Shown: piece by piece, positions 24,021 through 32,245 of the stretch
Numbering within the stretch: the first letter of the stretch is position 1
Layout of the letters: every line of letters begins with the position of its first letter
NCBI GenBank assembly: GCA_016934265.1
Contig: JAFGTF010000100.1
Coordinates: forward strand, 1 to 33,533
DNA: 33,533 bases
Direction: 5' to 3'
Origin: Spirochaetota bacterium
Lineage (GTDB): Bacteria; Spirochaetota; B62-G9; DRHN01
The notes under the pieces: model-generated
What the model saw: the letters and a program-made list of their open reading frames with translations, nothing else
Database searches by the model: none
Told to the model about the DNA's origin: nothing
Program-made: the position numbers and the translations under genes

Positions 24021-25022
24021 CTATTCCTCGTCTTTAGATGATCCCGGTTTCTTCTCGCCGCTGATACTCTTCCGCATGTCGGTGTCCGCCTGGATGTTGC
24101 GCATGCGGTAGTAGTCCATTATTCCAAGGTTCCCCTTCCTGAACGCCTCAGCCATCGCCTTGGGCACCTCCGCCTCCGCCAGAACCACCTTCGCACGGTT
24201 CTCCTGTACGAGGGCGATCATCTCCTGCTCCCGGGCCCGGGCCGCCGCTCTTCGTTTCTCGGCTTCGGCCTGGAACCTTCGCCTGTCCGCTTCCGCCTGA
24301 TCGGCCTGCAGCTTGGCCCCCACATTGTCCCCCACATCGACGTCGGCGATGTCTATGGAGAGTATCTCGAACGCGGTACCGGCATCCAGTCCCTTCTCCA
24401 AGACCTTCTTGGAAATGGTGTCCGGGTTCTCCAGCACGCCCTTGTATGTATCCGACGAGCCGATCGTGGTCACGATTCCCTCCCCGACCCGTGCAATGAT
24501 CGTCTCTTCGGTCGCGCCGCCCACGAGCCGTTCGATGTTCGCACGGACTGTAACCCGGGCTTTCGCCTTCAGCTGGATACCGTCTTTCGCCACGGCGTCG
24601 ATCGTCTGGCGTCCCTTAGCCGGATCGGGACAGTCTATGACCTTCGGGTTAACGCTCGTCTTTACCGCATCTAAGACGTCCCTGCCCGCAAGGTCGATCG
24701 CCGCCGCCCGCTGGAACGTCAGCGGTATGTCCGCCTTGTTCGCCGCAACGAGCGCCATGCACACACGTAAAACGTTCCCGCGCGCGAGATAGTGAGTTTC
24801 GAGCAGGTCAGTATCGAGCGGGATGCCCGCTTTCGTGAGCATGATCCGTGAATCGACGATGATGCTCGGGCTTACCTTTCTAAGCCACATACCGATCAGT
24901 TTCAGCACCCCTACCGGGGCCCCGGAGAGCAGCGCCCTGAACCAGAGCCCGAAGAACTTGATGAAGAGGATGATGAACGTAATCGCCACGATGGCGAGGA
25001 ATACGTACAGCACTACTATCAT
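24021..25022 (-). CDS. floA: Flotillin-like protein FloA (SPFH domain)
   Basis: 333 residues, matching the length of Bacillus subtilis FloA/YqfA (331). An N-terminal membrane hairpin or helix (about 2-25) is followed by the SPFH domain with family-specific pieces '[21 protein letters not shown]' (split), '[11 protein letters not shown]', '[18 protein letters not shown]' and '[16 protein letters not shown]'. An Ala/Glu/Arg-rich coiled coil follows (about 232-290). FloA organises functional membrane microdomains. Its start has CAGGAG seven bases ahead. As in Firmicutes it lies directly downstream of an NfeD gene, here two of them. Confidence 0.95.
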   Translation of the reverse strand: MIVVLYVFLAIVAITFIILFIKFFGLWFRALLSGAPVGVLKLIGMWLRKVSPSIIVDSRIMLTKAGIPLDTDLLETHYLARGNVLRVCMALVAANKADIPLTFQRAAAIDLAGRDVLDAVKTSVNPKVIDCPDPAKGRQTIDAVAKDGIQLKAKARVTVRANIERLVGGATEETIIARVGEGIVTTIGSSDTYKGVLENPDTISKKVLEKGLDAGTAFEILSIDIADVDVGDNVGAKLQADQAEADRRRFQAEAEKRRAAARAREQEMIALVQENRAKVVLAEAEVPKAMAEAFRKGNLGIMDYYRMRNIQADTDMRKSISGEKKPGSSKDEE

Positions 25023-25052
25023 TGTCTTTTCTCCTGTATGATATCGGGACGC

Positions 25053-25089
25053 GTGCCGGGGACATGTACGAGTTACGTGTCCCCAGCAC
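25053..25089 (-). repeat. Strong hairpin overlapping the end of the short nfeD gene
   Basis: Two 12-base arms (GTGCCGGGGACA at 25053-25064 and TGTCCCCAGCAC at 25078-25089) pair fully, allowing one wobble, around a 13-base loop. The loop contains the stop codon of the short nfeD gene. No T-tract follows, and floA begins 30 bases later. It probably processes or protects the nfeD-floA message; a ribosome finishing nfeD would melt it. Confidence 0.7.
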
Positions 25090-25576
25090 GTGGCCCCCTT
25101 TTAACCACGATCCTCGACCCTTCCACCTTCACAACCCGTACGGGCTGGTTCTTCTCGATAAGTTCCCCTCCGGTGACGACGCTGTATTTGACTCCCTCGA
25201 TACGCGCCATGCCCGAGGGCCTGAGTGTCGTAACCGCCACCCCTTCTCTCCCGGCGAGCCCTTCGTACTTCTCTCCCGAGTAGGAGGTGAACCCCTCCTC
25301 CGTGCCGAACGTTTTCCCAAGAATGAGCCTCTTTCCGACGAAGGTCCGGGGAAACGCCTTCAGCCCCACCCAGAGCACCGCCGGGGTGCCGAGTAAAAGA
25401 CAGGCGACGAATACCGTTCCCGTCGTCTTTCCGTGGTGGACGTATGCTAAGACTGTGGAAACGATCATCGTAACGACTCCGGCCGCACCGATGAGGCCCG
25501 CGGCCGGGACGAAGAGCTCGATGAATATTGCGACGAATCCGATACCGAGAAGCGCCGCGAGAACATAGAGGGCCAT
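25073..25576 (-). CDS. Short NfeD-like membrane protein (NfeD1b type)
   Basis: 167 residues: two to three N-terminal membrane helices (about 2-75) and a C-terminal OB-fold domain with '[20 protein letters not shown]' and '[20 protein letters not shown]'. It lacks the protease domain of long NfeD proteins. Such short forms pair with flotillin-like proteins and are usually encoded next to them, as here. Its ATG overlaps the long nfeD stop as TAATG with AGAGG seven bases upstream, so translation is coupled. The gene ends inside a strong hairpin. Confidence 0.92.
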   Translation of the reverse strand: MALYVLAALLGIGFVAIFIELFVPAAGLIGAAGVVTMIVSTVLAYVHHGKTTGTVFVACLLLGTPAVLWVGLKAFPRTFVGKRLILGKTFGTEEGFTSYSGEKYEGLAGREGVAVTTLRPSGMARIEGVKYSVVTGGELIEKNQPVRVVKVEGSRIVVKRGPRAGDT

Positions 25577-27084
25577 TACAAGCCTCTTTTCACGAGTATT
25601 CTGTTTCCGCTCACCTCGATGATCTCGACGGGATCGCCCGCCGAGAGATACTCCCCGTCCGTTTCCACCGGCAGCACCTCGCCGTCGAACTCCGCCTTTC
25701 CTGAGGGACGAAGCGTCGTAACCGCGATTCCCCTCTTGCCGGGAAGAAGCGTTGCCGGTCCCGGCTCTTTCACCGTATACCCCAGCTCCGGCGTCTGCTC
25801 CGTCTTGAGTGTGAGTCTGCTGAAAAGCTTCACCCGCGGAACGACCGACGCAAGAACCGCAAAAGCCGCGATCGACCCTACACTTCCCGCCATAACGACA
25901 AGTATGTTTCTTCTAAACACACCCCACTCCCATTCATACCGCGGCCAGACGAATCCCTGCATCGAGAGAACGAGAGAGAGTACGACGAGGAGGATACCCG
26001 CAATTCCCACCACACCGAACCCGGGTATGAGAAAAATTTCGACTATGAGCAGCACGAGCCCGACTACGAAAAGCAACAGCTCCATGCTCCCCACAGTCCC
26101 CAGAAGCGCATAGGCCGCAAAGACGATGCCGAAACAGACTATCGCCACCGTGCCGGGCACACCGAAACCGGGGGTGGTGATCTCGAAAAACAGCGCGAGA
26201 AGCCCTATCAGAACGAGTATCCCCGTTACCGCAGGTCCCGTGACGACGCTCACCGCCCTGTCCGCAGGGGTGAGGAAAAATTCCGAGACCTCCCACGACT
26301 CGACGCCGATGGCCTCTCTTAGCTCCTCCATGCCGTCGACGGTTCCGGAAGAGACGCCGTAACGCTCGCTCTCGTTAGCGGTGAGCGTAAGAAGCTTGCC
26401 CTTCCGGGACACGATTCTGCCTTTCTTTACGTCGGTACCGCCGGCAATCAACGCGGATATCTCGTCCTCCGTTAGAACGACAAGGCCGTTTTCGGTATCG
26501 ACCTCGTACAGCTCCAAGTCCGCATCCACCATCGCCCGCGCGATATTCACGGGGTAACCGTTTTTCTCGGCGAGCGCCGCGATCTGCGTCCGTACCGCGC
26601 TGACCGTTTTCTCCTCAGCGGCCTTCGTGCCCTCCTGCGTCAAATACACGGGCGCCGCCGCGCCTATCGAAGTGCCGGGAGCCATAAAAAGCCTGCTGCA
26701 GGCGAACGATATCAGCGCGCCCGCCGACCAGCTCACTCCCAACCCCTCCGGCGAGGTGGAGATAAAGGCGGCGGTCTGCGCTCCCCGTATCGACCCGATC
26801 AGGGTCGCAATCTGAAGGGCGGAATCGACCCTGCCCCCGAACGTGTTTATGTCGAAGACGATCAGACCGGCGCCCTCTGAGAGCGCCCGGTCTATTCCCC
26901 TTCTGAGAAAGACGACGAGCGCCCGGTCTATGTCGCCTTGTACGGGTATGACGACGATTTTCCGTAATATTTCTTCCGCGCCTTGAGAACCGTCCCCGCC
27001 GAACGCGGCGTTCGTTCCCGTCGCGCCGGCCCAAGAAAGCAGGCTCGCTGCCAGCATGACGGCATACATTGCTCTCTTTTTCAT
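25576..27084 (-). CDS. nfeD: Long NfeD protein: ClpP-like membrane serine protease with OB-fold
   Basis: 502 residues from the ATG at 27082-27084. A signal sequence is followed by a ClpP/SppA-like serine protease domain (about 43-235). The Ser-Lys dyad is Ser120 in 'SWSAGALISF' and Lys159 in 'AAEEKTVSAVR', 39 residues apart; Pyrococcus 1510-N uses Ser97 and Lys138, 41 apart. Four or five membrane helices (about 275-400) and a C-terminal OB-fold (about 445-502) complete the NfeD1a architecture. Upstream ATG and TTG codons (27114, 27123) extend the frame, and none has a strong ribosome-binding site, so the start is uncertain. It degrades membrane-protein fragments in relatives and works with the adjacent short NfeD and FloA. 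Confidence 0.93.
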   Translation of the reverse strand: MKKRAMYAVMLAASLLSWAGATGTNAAFGGDGSQGAEEILRKIVVIPVQGDIDRALVVFLRRGIDRALSEGAGLIVFDINTFGGRVDSALQIATLIGSIRGAQTAAFISTSPEGLGVSWSAGALISFACSRLFMAPGTSIGAAAPVYLTQEGTKAAEEKTVSAVRTQIAALAEKNGYPVNIARAMVDADLELYEVDTENGLVVLTEDEISALIAGGTDVKKGRIVSRKGKLLTLTANESERYGVSSGTVDGMEELREAIGVESWEVSEFFLTPADRAVSVVTGPAVTGILVLIGLLALFFEITTPGFGVPGTVAIVCFGIVFAAYALLGTVGSMELLLFVVGLVLLIVEIFLIPGFGVVGIAGILLVVLSLVLSMQGFVWPRYEWEWGVFRRNILVVMAGSVGSIAAFAVLASVVPRVKLFSRLTLKTEQTPELGYTVKEPGPATLLPGKRGIAVTTLRPSGKAEFDGEVLPVETDGEYLSAGDPVEIIEVSGNRILVKRGL

Positions 27085-27188
27085 TCCATAGATAACATTA
27101 AGCGGACGTACCATATAAGTCAATCACAAGCACAGGCACGCGCGGGTCCCCCGCTTACGAACGCCGGTGGTAATCGCCGATTCAGCGC

Positions 27189-27217
27189 TTGACATTATTC
27201 TATCCGCACGGTATACA
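27189..27217 (+). promoter_or_regulatory. Promoter of the FecR-domain gene
   Basis: Perfect TTGACA (27189-27194), a 17-base spacer and TATACA (27212-27217). Transcription would start near 27224, 33 bases before the ATG. This is the best promoter match in the window and lies between divergent nfeD and the FecR-domain gene. Confidence 0.72.
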
Positions 27218-27256
27218 AAAAGAGACTCTAAAACTCCTGAAAAAAGGAAAAACCCA

Positions 27257-28357
27257 ATGAAGCCCTTTATCTTCTGTTTGGCCGTACTCGTCTGCCTCTC
27301 GGCCATAGGGCCTTTGACCGTCTTGGGAGAAAACGGCATCGACGAAGAGGTGGGAAAAATCACCTACATCATCGGCACCTGCCGGATCAAGGGCGAGGAC
27401 GGAGAATACGGCGACGCGTCGGTGGATCTGCCCGTCAGAACGAGCGATACGGTACAGACCCTTTCCGCTTCCGAAGCGGAAATAACTCTCGACGACGGAA
27501 ATCTCATACGCCTCACGGAAGACAGCGAGATCACGATCGACAATTGGCAGCTGAGGGAGGAGACGCGCACGAACATCAGCCTGCTCTTCGGCAGCGTGAA
27601 GCTCGCCATCGGGAGATTCAGGAAGGGTAAAGACGAATTTTCAGTCAATACGGCGACCGTGCTCGCCGGCGTCCGGGGAACCGAGTTCGACGTCTCTCTC
27701 AGGGAGGACGGTGAGGTCCTCATTAACGTGGAGGAAGGCAGCATAGAAACGGACTACGACGGGGACACCCATACCATAACGAAAGGAAACGCGAGCAGGT
27801 TCCCAATCCAAAATAAGCGTCAGGACTTCAAAGGGAGGATCGACAAAGAAAAGTGGCGGCGTGAAGCGATCGAGAGAATAAAAGAGGACCCGGAAGCCTT
27901 CCTCCAAAGGCTACTCGTACGCGAACGGCTTATCATCATGCACCTGAAGCAGAACGAGGAACGGATGGAGCAGTTCAGGAAGGATTTCGCAGCGTTCTTA
28001 AAAAGGACCCGCTACCTCCATGAAAAAAAGTTATATAGGCAGGAACGAGTGCTCATCATAGCGCAGATGGAGAAAACGAAGAAGGCGCTCGGCTTCTTTA
28101 TCACGGCACGACGGCAGCTTACTGGCATACGCTCCCTTATGGTGATCGCCGCAAGGATAGAGGCCGAGCTCGACCCCGCCGCCCGTGAGGACCTGGCTTC
28201 GCTCCAGGAGATCAGGCGGGAATACGGGAGGATGAGCGTGGCGATAAAGCGACTCGACGAGGCGCAGAAAAAGCTGCGGGGGGTCTTATTCATGCTAAAT
28301 AAAAGGCTCGACGAGCTGAATACGCTTCTGGGGGAACCGGGGGCAAAACTGCAGTAA
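27257..28357 (+). CDS. Secreted FecR-domain protein with C-terminal coiled coil
   Basis: 366 residues. A signal peptide (about 1-24) precedes a FecR domain (about 64-165) with the hallmark 'GSVKLAIGRF', 'FSVNTATVLAGVRGTEFDV' and 'NVEEGSIE'. The remaining 200 residues are charged, helical and probably coiled-coil, without a second recognised domain. Classical FecR has a membrane anchor and controls a sigma factor; here there is no anchor, and no FecI or FecA neighbour, so it is more likely a structural or ligand-binding periplasmic protein. The ATG at 27257 is chosen over an upstream frame because of the signal peptide, the AAGGA upstream and the promoter position. It is a single-gene unit. 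Confidence 0.85.
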   Translation: MKPFIFCLAVLVCLSAIGPLTVLGENGIDEEVGKITYIIGTCRIKGEDGEYGDASVDLPVRTSDTVQTLSASEAEITLDDGNLIRLTEDSEITIDNWQLREETRTNISLLFGSVKLAIGRFRKGKDEFSVNTATVLAGVRGTEFDVSLREDGEVLINVEEGSIETDYDGDTHTITKGNASRFPIQNKRQDFKGRIDKEKWRREAIERIKEDPEAFLQRLLVRERLIIMHLKQNEERMEQFRKDFAAFLKRTRYLHEKKLYRQERVLIIAQMEKTKKALGFFITARRQLTGIRSLMVIAARIEAELDPAAREDLASLQEIRREYGRMSVAIKRLDEAQKKLRGVLFMLNKRLDELNTLLGEPGAKLQ

Positions 28358-28358
28358 A

Positions 28359-28376
28359 AGCTGCGAGCTAGCAGCT
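28359..28376 (+). terminator. Hairpin after the FecR-domain gene
   Basis: A perfect 6-bp stem AGCTGC/GCAGCT with a six-base loop begins one base after the TAA stop. It is not followed by T residues. A weaker stem AGC-TT/AA-GCT with TTTTT follows at 28415-28434 and is the more likely actual stop for this transcript. Confidence 0.45.
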
Positions 28377-28444
28377 GTCCGCGATTAACCGAACGCCTAT
28401 CACAAGACTTCGACAGCTTATAATAAGGCTTTTTGTCCGCAATC

Positions 28445-28467
28445 GGCCGGTCTGCTTACAGACAGCC
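28445..28467. repeat. Hairpin between the convergent FecR-domain and gltS genes
   Basis: A perfect GTCTG/CAGAC stem with a four-base loop (28450-28463) is extended by CGGC/GCCG outside it. It sits 20 bases beyond the gltS stop. There is no T-tract on either strand. It is placed to mark the 3' end of the minus-strand message. Confidence 0.45.
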
Positions 28468-28486
28468 GTTCAGTAAAGCTCGCCTC

Positions 28487-29866
28487 TTACAGCTTCCTTT
28501 TTTTACCGAGGAACTTAAACGCATACATGACGACAAACAGGATCACGATGTATCCCACTATCCCGCCGTCCGTGAGGAGGAACACCTTCTTCGTCTGGTG
28601 CAGCGCGGGAATGTTGATGAGGAAGAGAAGCGGAAACGCCAAAAAGAGGGAGAACCCGGAACCCAGAACCAGATCGCTCGCCGCAGGCGTCTTGTAATCC
28701 GGATCGATGACACGCAGGAGGGCTAACCCAGTCGATACCGTCCCGGTAAGCAGTCCGAATATGGAGATCACCCGCTCGAAGAAATGGTCGTCAAAGCTCC
28801 GCCGCGCGAGGAAGAGGACGAGCAGCATGACCAGTATCCCGCCTGCGACGCAGATTACCGCGATCGGCACGATGTACTGTACCACGAACGCGAGCTCTAT
28901 CGCCATTATAGCTGCGGTCACGAGGAAATCGACGCTCGACGCGGAGATGCCGGTGAGCATGTTGTCGTCGAGGATGTGATCGAGCTTCATCGCCCGCAGT
29001 ATCCTCCCCCCCAAAAGCGCAAAAAGCGTGGCGAAGAATGCGTGGTACGCCCAGAGCAGTTTGCCGAACTGTACCGCAAAGGTCCCCCCAAGCTTTCCCA
29101 AGAAAAACACGACGAACTTGATGAAGAAATAGTCCACGAGATACACGAATCCGATAAACGCAACGTGAAACGTTCCGGATGCGATTACGTCCGGATGAGT
29201 AGTGCTTCTGCCCGCGGCGGGCTTCTTCTCGAGTCTCCCGAAAAACCCCGTGTTTTCCATGAGACGGCGGTCAAGGCCCTTCACGTACCCCCGTTTGATG
29301 CCCCAATTGAGAAAGGGCACGCCCACGAAGCAAGCCCATAAAAATCCGATCGCCCCGAATGTGAGGCCCACGGTCCCGCCGTTTACGAATCCGAACGACT
29401 CCCACTGCTTGCCGAGCGCGTACGCCTGGCCGGAGGACTGCCCGAACCCCATCTCGAAGAGCATCCCGAATGTGGGAAATATGTCGGGCATCACGGTGAA
29501 GAGAAAGGCGAGTGTAATCGAATAGCCGATAAAGCCCTCGACCGCATATCCGAGGCTGAGATGAAAGGCGGTTGAGAGCGAGTTTTTCGAGATATACCGC
29601 TCCCTTCGCTTCAACCCGATCGAGATGAAGGTGATTGCAAGGAGATGGTACACGATGTTGCCGAGGTCCTCCCGTTTGGGCAGTATCTGAGGAAACGCCC
29701 ACTCCAGCAGGTACATCAAGCCGAGCCCCACGAACCCGGCGGTGATCGCGTTGGGTATCAAAAACCGCTGAAGAAACCGAAGATGCGCCCTCAGTATCGA
29801 TGCGATGAGCAGTGAAACGCTCAAGATCGCAAACGTGACCGCTACGTCCCATCCCAGATCGTTCAC
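28487..29866 (-). CDS. GltS-type sodium:glutamate symporter family protein
   Basis: 459 residues, about ten to twelve membrane helices. The N-terminal 'RFLIPNAITAGFVGLGLMYLL' and the re-entrant loop 'MGFGQSSGQAYALGKQWESFGF' (quoted as landmark 'GFGQSSGQAYALG') fit the glutamate:Na+ symporter family, although the loop differs from the 'GxGH' form of E. coli GltS. A second half repeats the fold with 'LTGTVSTGLALLRVIDP'. The likely GTG start (29864-29866) is directly preceded by GGGAG, an unusually short spacing, and lies nine bases after the panE-like stop, so the two are an operon. Substrate could be glutamate or another dicarboxylate or anion. Confidence 0.8.
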   Translation of the reverse strand: MNDLGWDVAVTFAILSVSLLIASILRAHLRFLQRFLIPNAITAGFVGLGLMYLLEWAFPQILPKREDLGNIVYHLLAITFISIGLKRRERYISKNSLSTAFHLSLGYAVEGFIGYSITLAFLFTVMPDIFPTFGMLFEMGFGQSSGQAYALGKQWESFGFVNGGTVGLTFGAIGFLWACFVGVPFLNWGIKRGYVKGLDRRLMENTGFFGRLEKKPAAGRSTTHPDVIASGTFHVAFIGFVYLVDYFFIKFVVFFLGKLGGTFAVQFGKLLWAYHAFFATLFALLGGRILRAMKLDHILDDNMLTGISASSVDFLVTAAIMAIELAFVVQYIVPIAVICVAGGILVMLLVLFLARRSFDDHFFERVISIFGLLTGTVSTGLALLRVIDPDYKTPAASDLVLGSGFSLFLAFPLLFLINIPALHQTKKVFLLTDGGIVGYIVILFVVMYAFKFLGKKRKL

Positions 29867-29875
29867 CTCCCGTTA

Positions 29876-30892
29876 CTATTTCTCTAAGGTCCGCAGTATT
29901 TCCTCGAGGTTTTCCACCCCCATGACGCGCCGCTTGTCCTCGATCTCCTTTATGACCCGTACCACCTCGCCGTTCACCTGGGTTGGAATGCCCGCCTCCT
30001 CGCCCCGCCTCACGATCTCGCCGTTGAGATAGTCGACCTCCGTACGCCGGCCCCGCTCCAGGTCGACATGAATGTTGGATTTCAGATCCCGCCGGCTTCT
30101 TCCCACCATCTTTAAAAGAAGATAGCGAAGGATTACAGGATACGCCCCGCTCCCCTTACCGAACCGCGACGGCAGAATTCCGCCGAACTTCTCTAGCCGG
30201 ACCCCGAGCGCCGAAGCGACCCTCTTTCCCTCTTCCGCAATATCATAGAAGAGCCTTCGTGCGGCCCGCTGTTTCATGAGCCCTCCGACGCGCAGCCCCG
30301 CGGCACCGCCGAGACCGGTAATACCGCAGACGATGAGAAGCTTTGACCACATCACCCCTCGGATGTTGTCCGTCGGTTCTATCTCTATTCCGGGCTCGAA
30401 GAGCGCTTTGACAAACGCGATATCTTCCGGCGTACAGCCGTTAAGGCTTCCGACGATAATACCGCCCCTCGTGGTGACGTAGTACCTTCCGTACTCCCGC
30501 ATATTCGCGTTGTAGCCGACCGCGCCGCCCATCGTCTTCACCTCGGGATGCTCATCGCTCAGCCTGAGCGGCTCGAGCCCGTTCTGAAGGGTCAGGATGA
30601 AGCCCGAGGGGGCGAGATGGCTCATGCCCTGCTCGTACACGGTGCGCAGGGCCCCCGATTTGACCGCGAGGACGATACAGTCGAACGGGCCGGGCGCATC
30701 CTCGAACCCCGCGTATGCCTTTACCTCGGCCCTGATATCTCCCATCTTTCCCCGGACGGCGATCCCTCGCTCGTTCAGCTGTTTTGCGTATTCGGCCGCC
30801 GCCTCGATGCAGCACACGTCGCGTCCTGTCGTGCAGAGAACGCCGGTGACGACACCCCCTATTCCTCCGCATCCGCACACGGCTATCTTCAT
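29876..30892 (-). CDS. Ketopantoate reductase family protein (PanE/ApbA-like)
   Basis: 338-residue NADP-dependent 2-hydroxyacid reductase. The N-terminal Rossmann motif GCGGIGG is at residues 7-13, with 'CIVLAVKSGAL' and 'LTLQNGLEPL' as in PanE. The catalytic lysine is in 'VMWSKLLIV', and the C-terminal 'RTEVDYLNGEIVRRGEEAGIPT' is diagnostic. PanE makes pantoate for coenzyme A. Pairing with a GltS-like carrier instead of pan genes suggests a different 2-oxoacid substrate. The ATG at 30890-30892 has no ribosome-binding site and a promoter whose start point falls about two bases upstream, so the message may be leaderless. Confidence 0.87.
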   Translation of the reverse strand: MKIAVCGCGGIGGVVTGVLCTTGRDVCCIEAAAEYAKQLNERGIAVRGKMGDIRAEVKAYAGFEDAPGPFDCIVLAVKSGALRTVYEQGMSHLAPSGFILTLQNGLEPLRLSDEHPEVKTMGGAVGYNANMREYGRYYVTTRGGIIVGSLNGCTPEDIAFVKALFEPGIEIEPTDNIRGVMWSKLLIVCGITGLGGAAGLRVGGLMKQRAARRLFYDIAEEGKRVASALGVRLEKFGGILPSRFGKGSGAYPVILRYLLLKMVGRSRRDLKSNIHVDLERGRRTEVDYLNGEIVRRGEEAGIPTQVNGEVVRVIKEIEDKRRVMGVENLEEILRTLEK

Positions 30893-30900
30893 GGTAGTTA

Positions 30901-30928
30901 AGGATATCAGCCGGCGGTGGAATGTCAA
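30901..30928 (-). promoter_or_regulatory. Promoter of the panE-like gene, possibly giving a leaderless message
   Basis: On the minus strand TTGACA (30928-30923), a 16-base spacer and TATCCT (30906-30901). The expected start at about 30894 leaves only about two bases before the ATG. Confidence 0.55.
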
Positions 30929-30962
30929 GACGTATATCCTACAACGGCTTTCGATCTTTTTC

Positions 30963-30992
30963 TTGACAACCCTTGAGCCGCAGAATTACTAT
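30963..30992 (+). promoter_or_regulatory. Promoter of the oxoamine synthase gene
   Basis: TTGACA (30963-30968), an 18-base spacer and TACTAT (30987-30992). It is back-to-back with the panE-like promoter. The leader would be about 26 bases and includes GAAGGGG ahead of the ATG at 31025. Confidence 0.6.
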
Positions 30993-31024
30993 AGGAGCGC
31001 ACGTCACAGCGAAGGGGATAGCTC

Positions 31025-32245
31025 ATGGATATTTTCGATAAGTGCTATAAGGAGGGCGGTTACCTCGGGATATTCCGCGTGATCAAGGACAAATACTGGA
31101 CGAGGCCGCTTCTCTCGACCCAGGTCGGTACCGAGATGGAGTTCAACGGCAAAAAGATGATCATGTGGTCCATCAACAACTACCTCGGCCTTGCGGGAAA
31201 CGAAGAGATCAAGAAGACAAGCGTGGCGACCTGCGAGGAGTTCAGTGCATCCGCTCCCATGGGATCGAGAATGCTTACCGGAAATACCGTTGAGCACGAG
31301 TCGCTGGAGGAGAGGCTTGCCGGATTCGTCGGCAAACATTCCTCTATCCTCTTCAACTACGGGTACCTCGGTGTCTTAGGCACGCTCTCGGCGATCGTCC
31401 ACAGGGGGGACACGATCGTTATAGACAAACTTTCCCACGCGTCGATGATCGACGGGACATTCCTTGCGGGCGGCAAGTTCAGGTTCTTCAAGCACAACGA
31501 TATGGAGGATTTAGACAAGCAGCTTACGGCGGCCAAAAACAACAGCTCCGGCGGGATTCTCGTCGTGACCGAAGGAGTGTTCGGTATGCGCGGCGACCTT
31601 GCGAAACTTCCTGCGATATGCGACCTCAAACAAAAGCACGGCGCACGCCTGTTCGTCGACGATGCGCACGGGTGCGGCGTCATGGGGGAAAACGGAAAGG
31701 GTACGGCCGAACACTTCGGCGTGACGGACAGGGTGGATATATATTTCAGCACCTTCGCTAAGTCGTTCGCCGCCATAGGCGGATTCAGCGCGGGCGACGA
31801 AGAGGTCATCCGCTACATACGATACAATGCAAGGACTCAGATCTTCGCGAAGAGCCTCCCGATGATCTACGTTCGTACCATCGAGAAGACGCTGGATATA
31901 ATAGAACAGAATCCGGGACTCAGGAAAAGACTCTGGGAAGTCGCAGGAAAGCTCCAGGCAGGCCTGCGGGAGCTCGGGTTCTCTCTCGGCGATACACAGT
32001 CGCCGGTAACCCCCGTATATGTTCCCGCCGAACCGCAGGTGGCGAAGAAGATCGTCGCATACATGCGGGACGAGCAGCGAATCTTCGTTTCCGGCGTCAT
32101 GTATCCCGTGGTTCCGAAGACGGTGATCCTTCTGCGGCTCATTCCAACCGCCGCGCACACGGACGAACAGATCGAACGGACCCTTCAGGGATTTAAAAAC
32201 CTCCGGGACGAGTTCAAGCTCCAGCTCGACAAGGTAAAGATCTGA
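31025..32245 (+). CDS. Alpha-oxoamine synthase family PLP enzyme (KBL/BioF/SPT-like)
   Basis: 406-residue fold-type I PLP enzyme that condenses an amino acid with an acyl thioester. The PLP lysine is Lys246 in 'STFAKSFAAIGGF'; other cofactor contacts are His138 ('KLSHASMIDG') and Asp212-x-x-His215 region ('FVDDAHGCGVMG'). Pieces such as 'MIMWSINNYLGLA', 'TEGVFGMRGDL' and 'YPVVPKTVILLRLIPTAAH' resemble a Bacteroidetes-type subgroup more than E. coli Kbl or BioF. There is no tdh or bio gene nearby. Candidate reactions are 2-amino-3-ketobutyrate formation or the first step of a sphingoid/sulfonolipid base; the sequence alone does not decide. AAGGGG lies upstream of the ATG. Single-gene unit. Confidence 0.88.
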   Translation: MDIFDKCYKEGGYLGIFRVIKDKYWTRPLLSTQVGTEMEFNGKKMIMWSINNYLGLAGNEEIKKTSVATCEEFSASAPMGSRMLTGNTVEHESLEERLAGFVGKHSSILFNYGYLGVLGTLSAIVHRGDTIVIDKLSHASMIDGTFLAGGKFRFFKHNDMEDLDKQLTAAKNNSSGGILVVTEGVFGMRGDLAKLPAICDLKQKHGARLFVDDAHGCGVMGENGKGTAEHFGVTDRVDIYFSTFAKSFAAIGGFSAGDEEVIRYIRYNARTQIFAKSLPMIYVRTIEKTLDIIEQNPGLRKRLWEVAGKLQAGLRELGFSLGDTQSPVTPVYVPAEPQVAKKIVAYMRDEQRIFVSGVMYPVVPKTVILLRLIPTAAHTDEQIERTLQGFKNLRDEFKLQLDKVKI

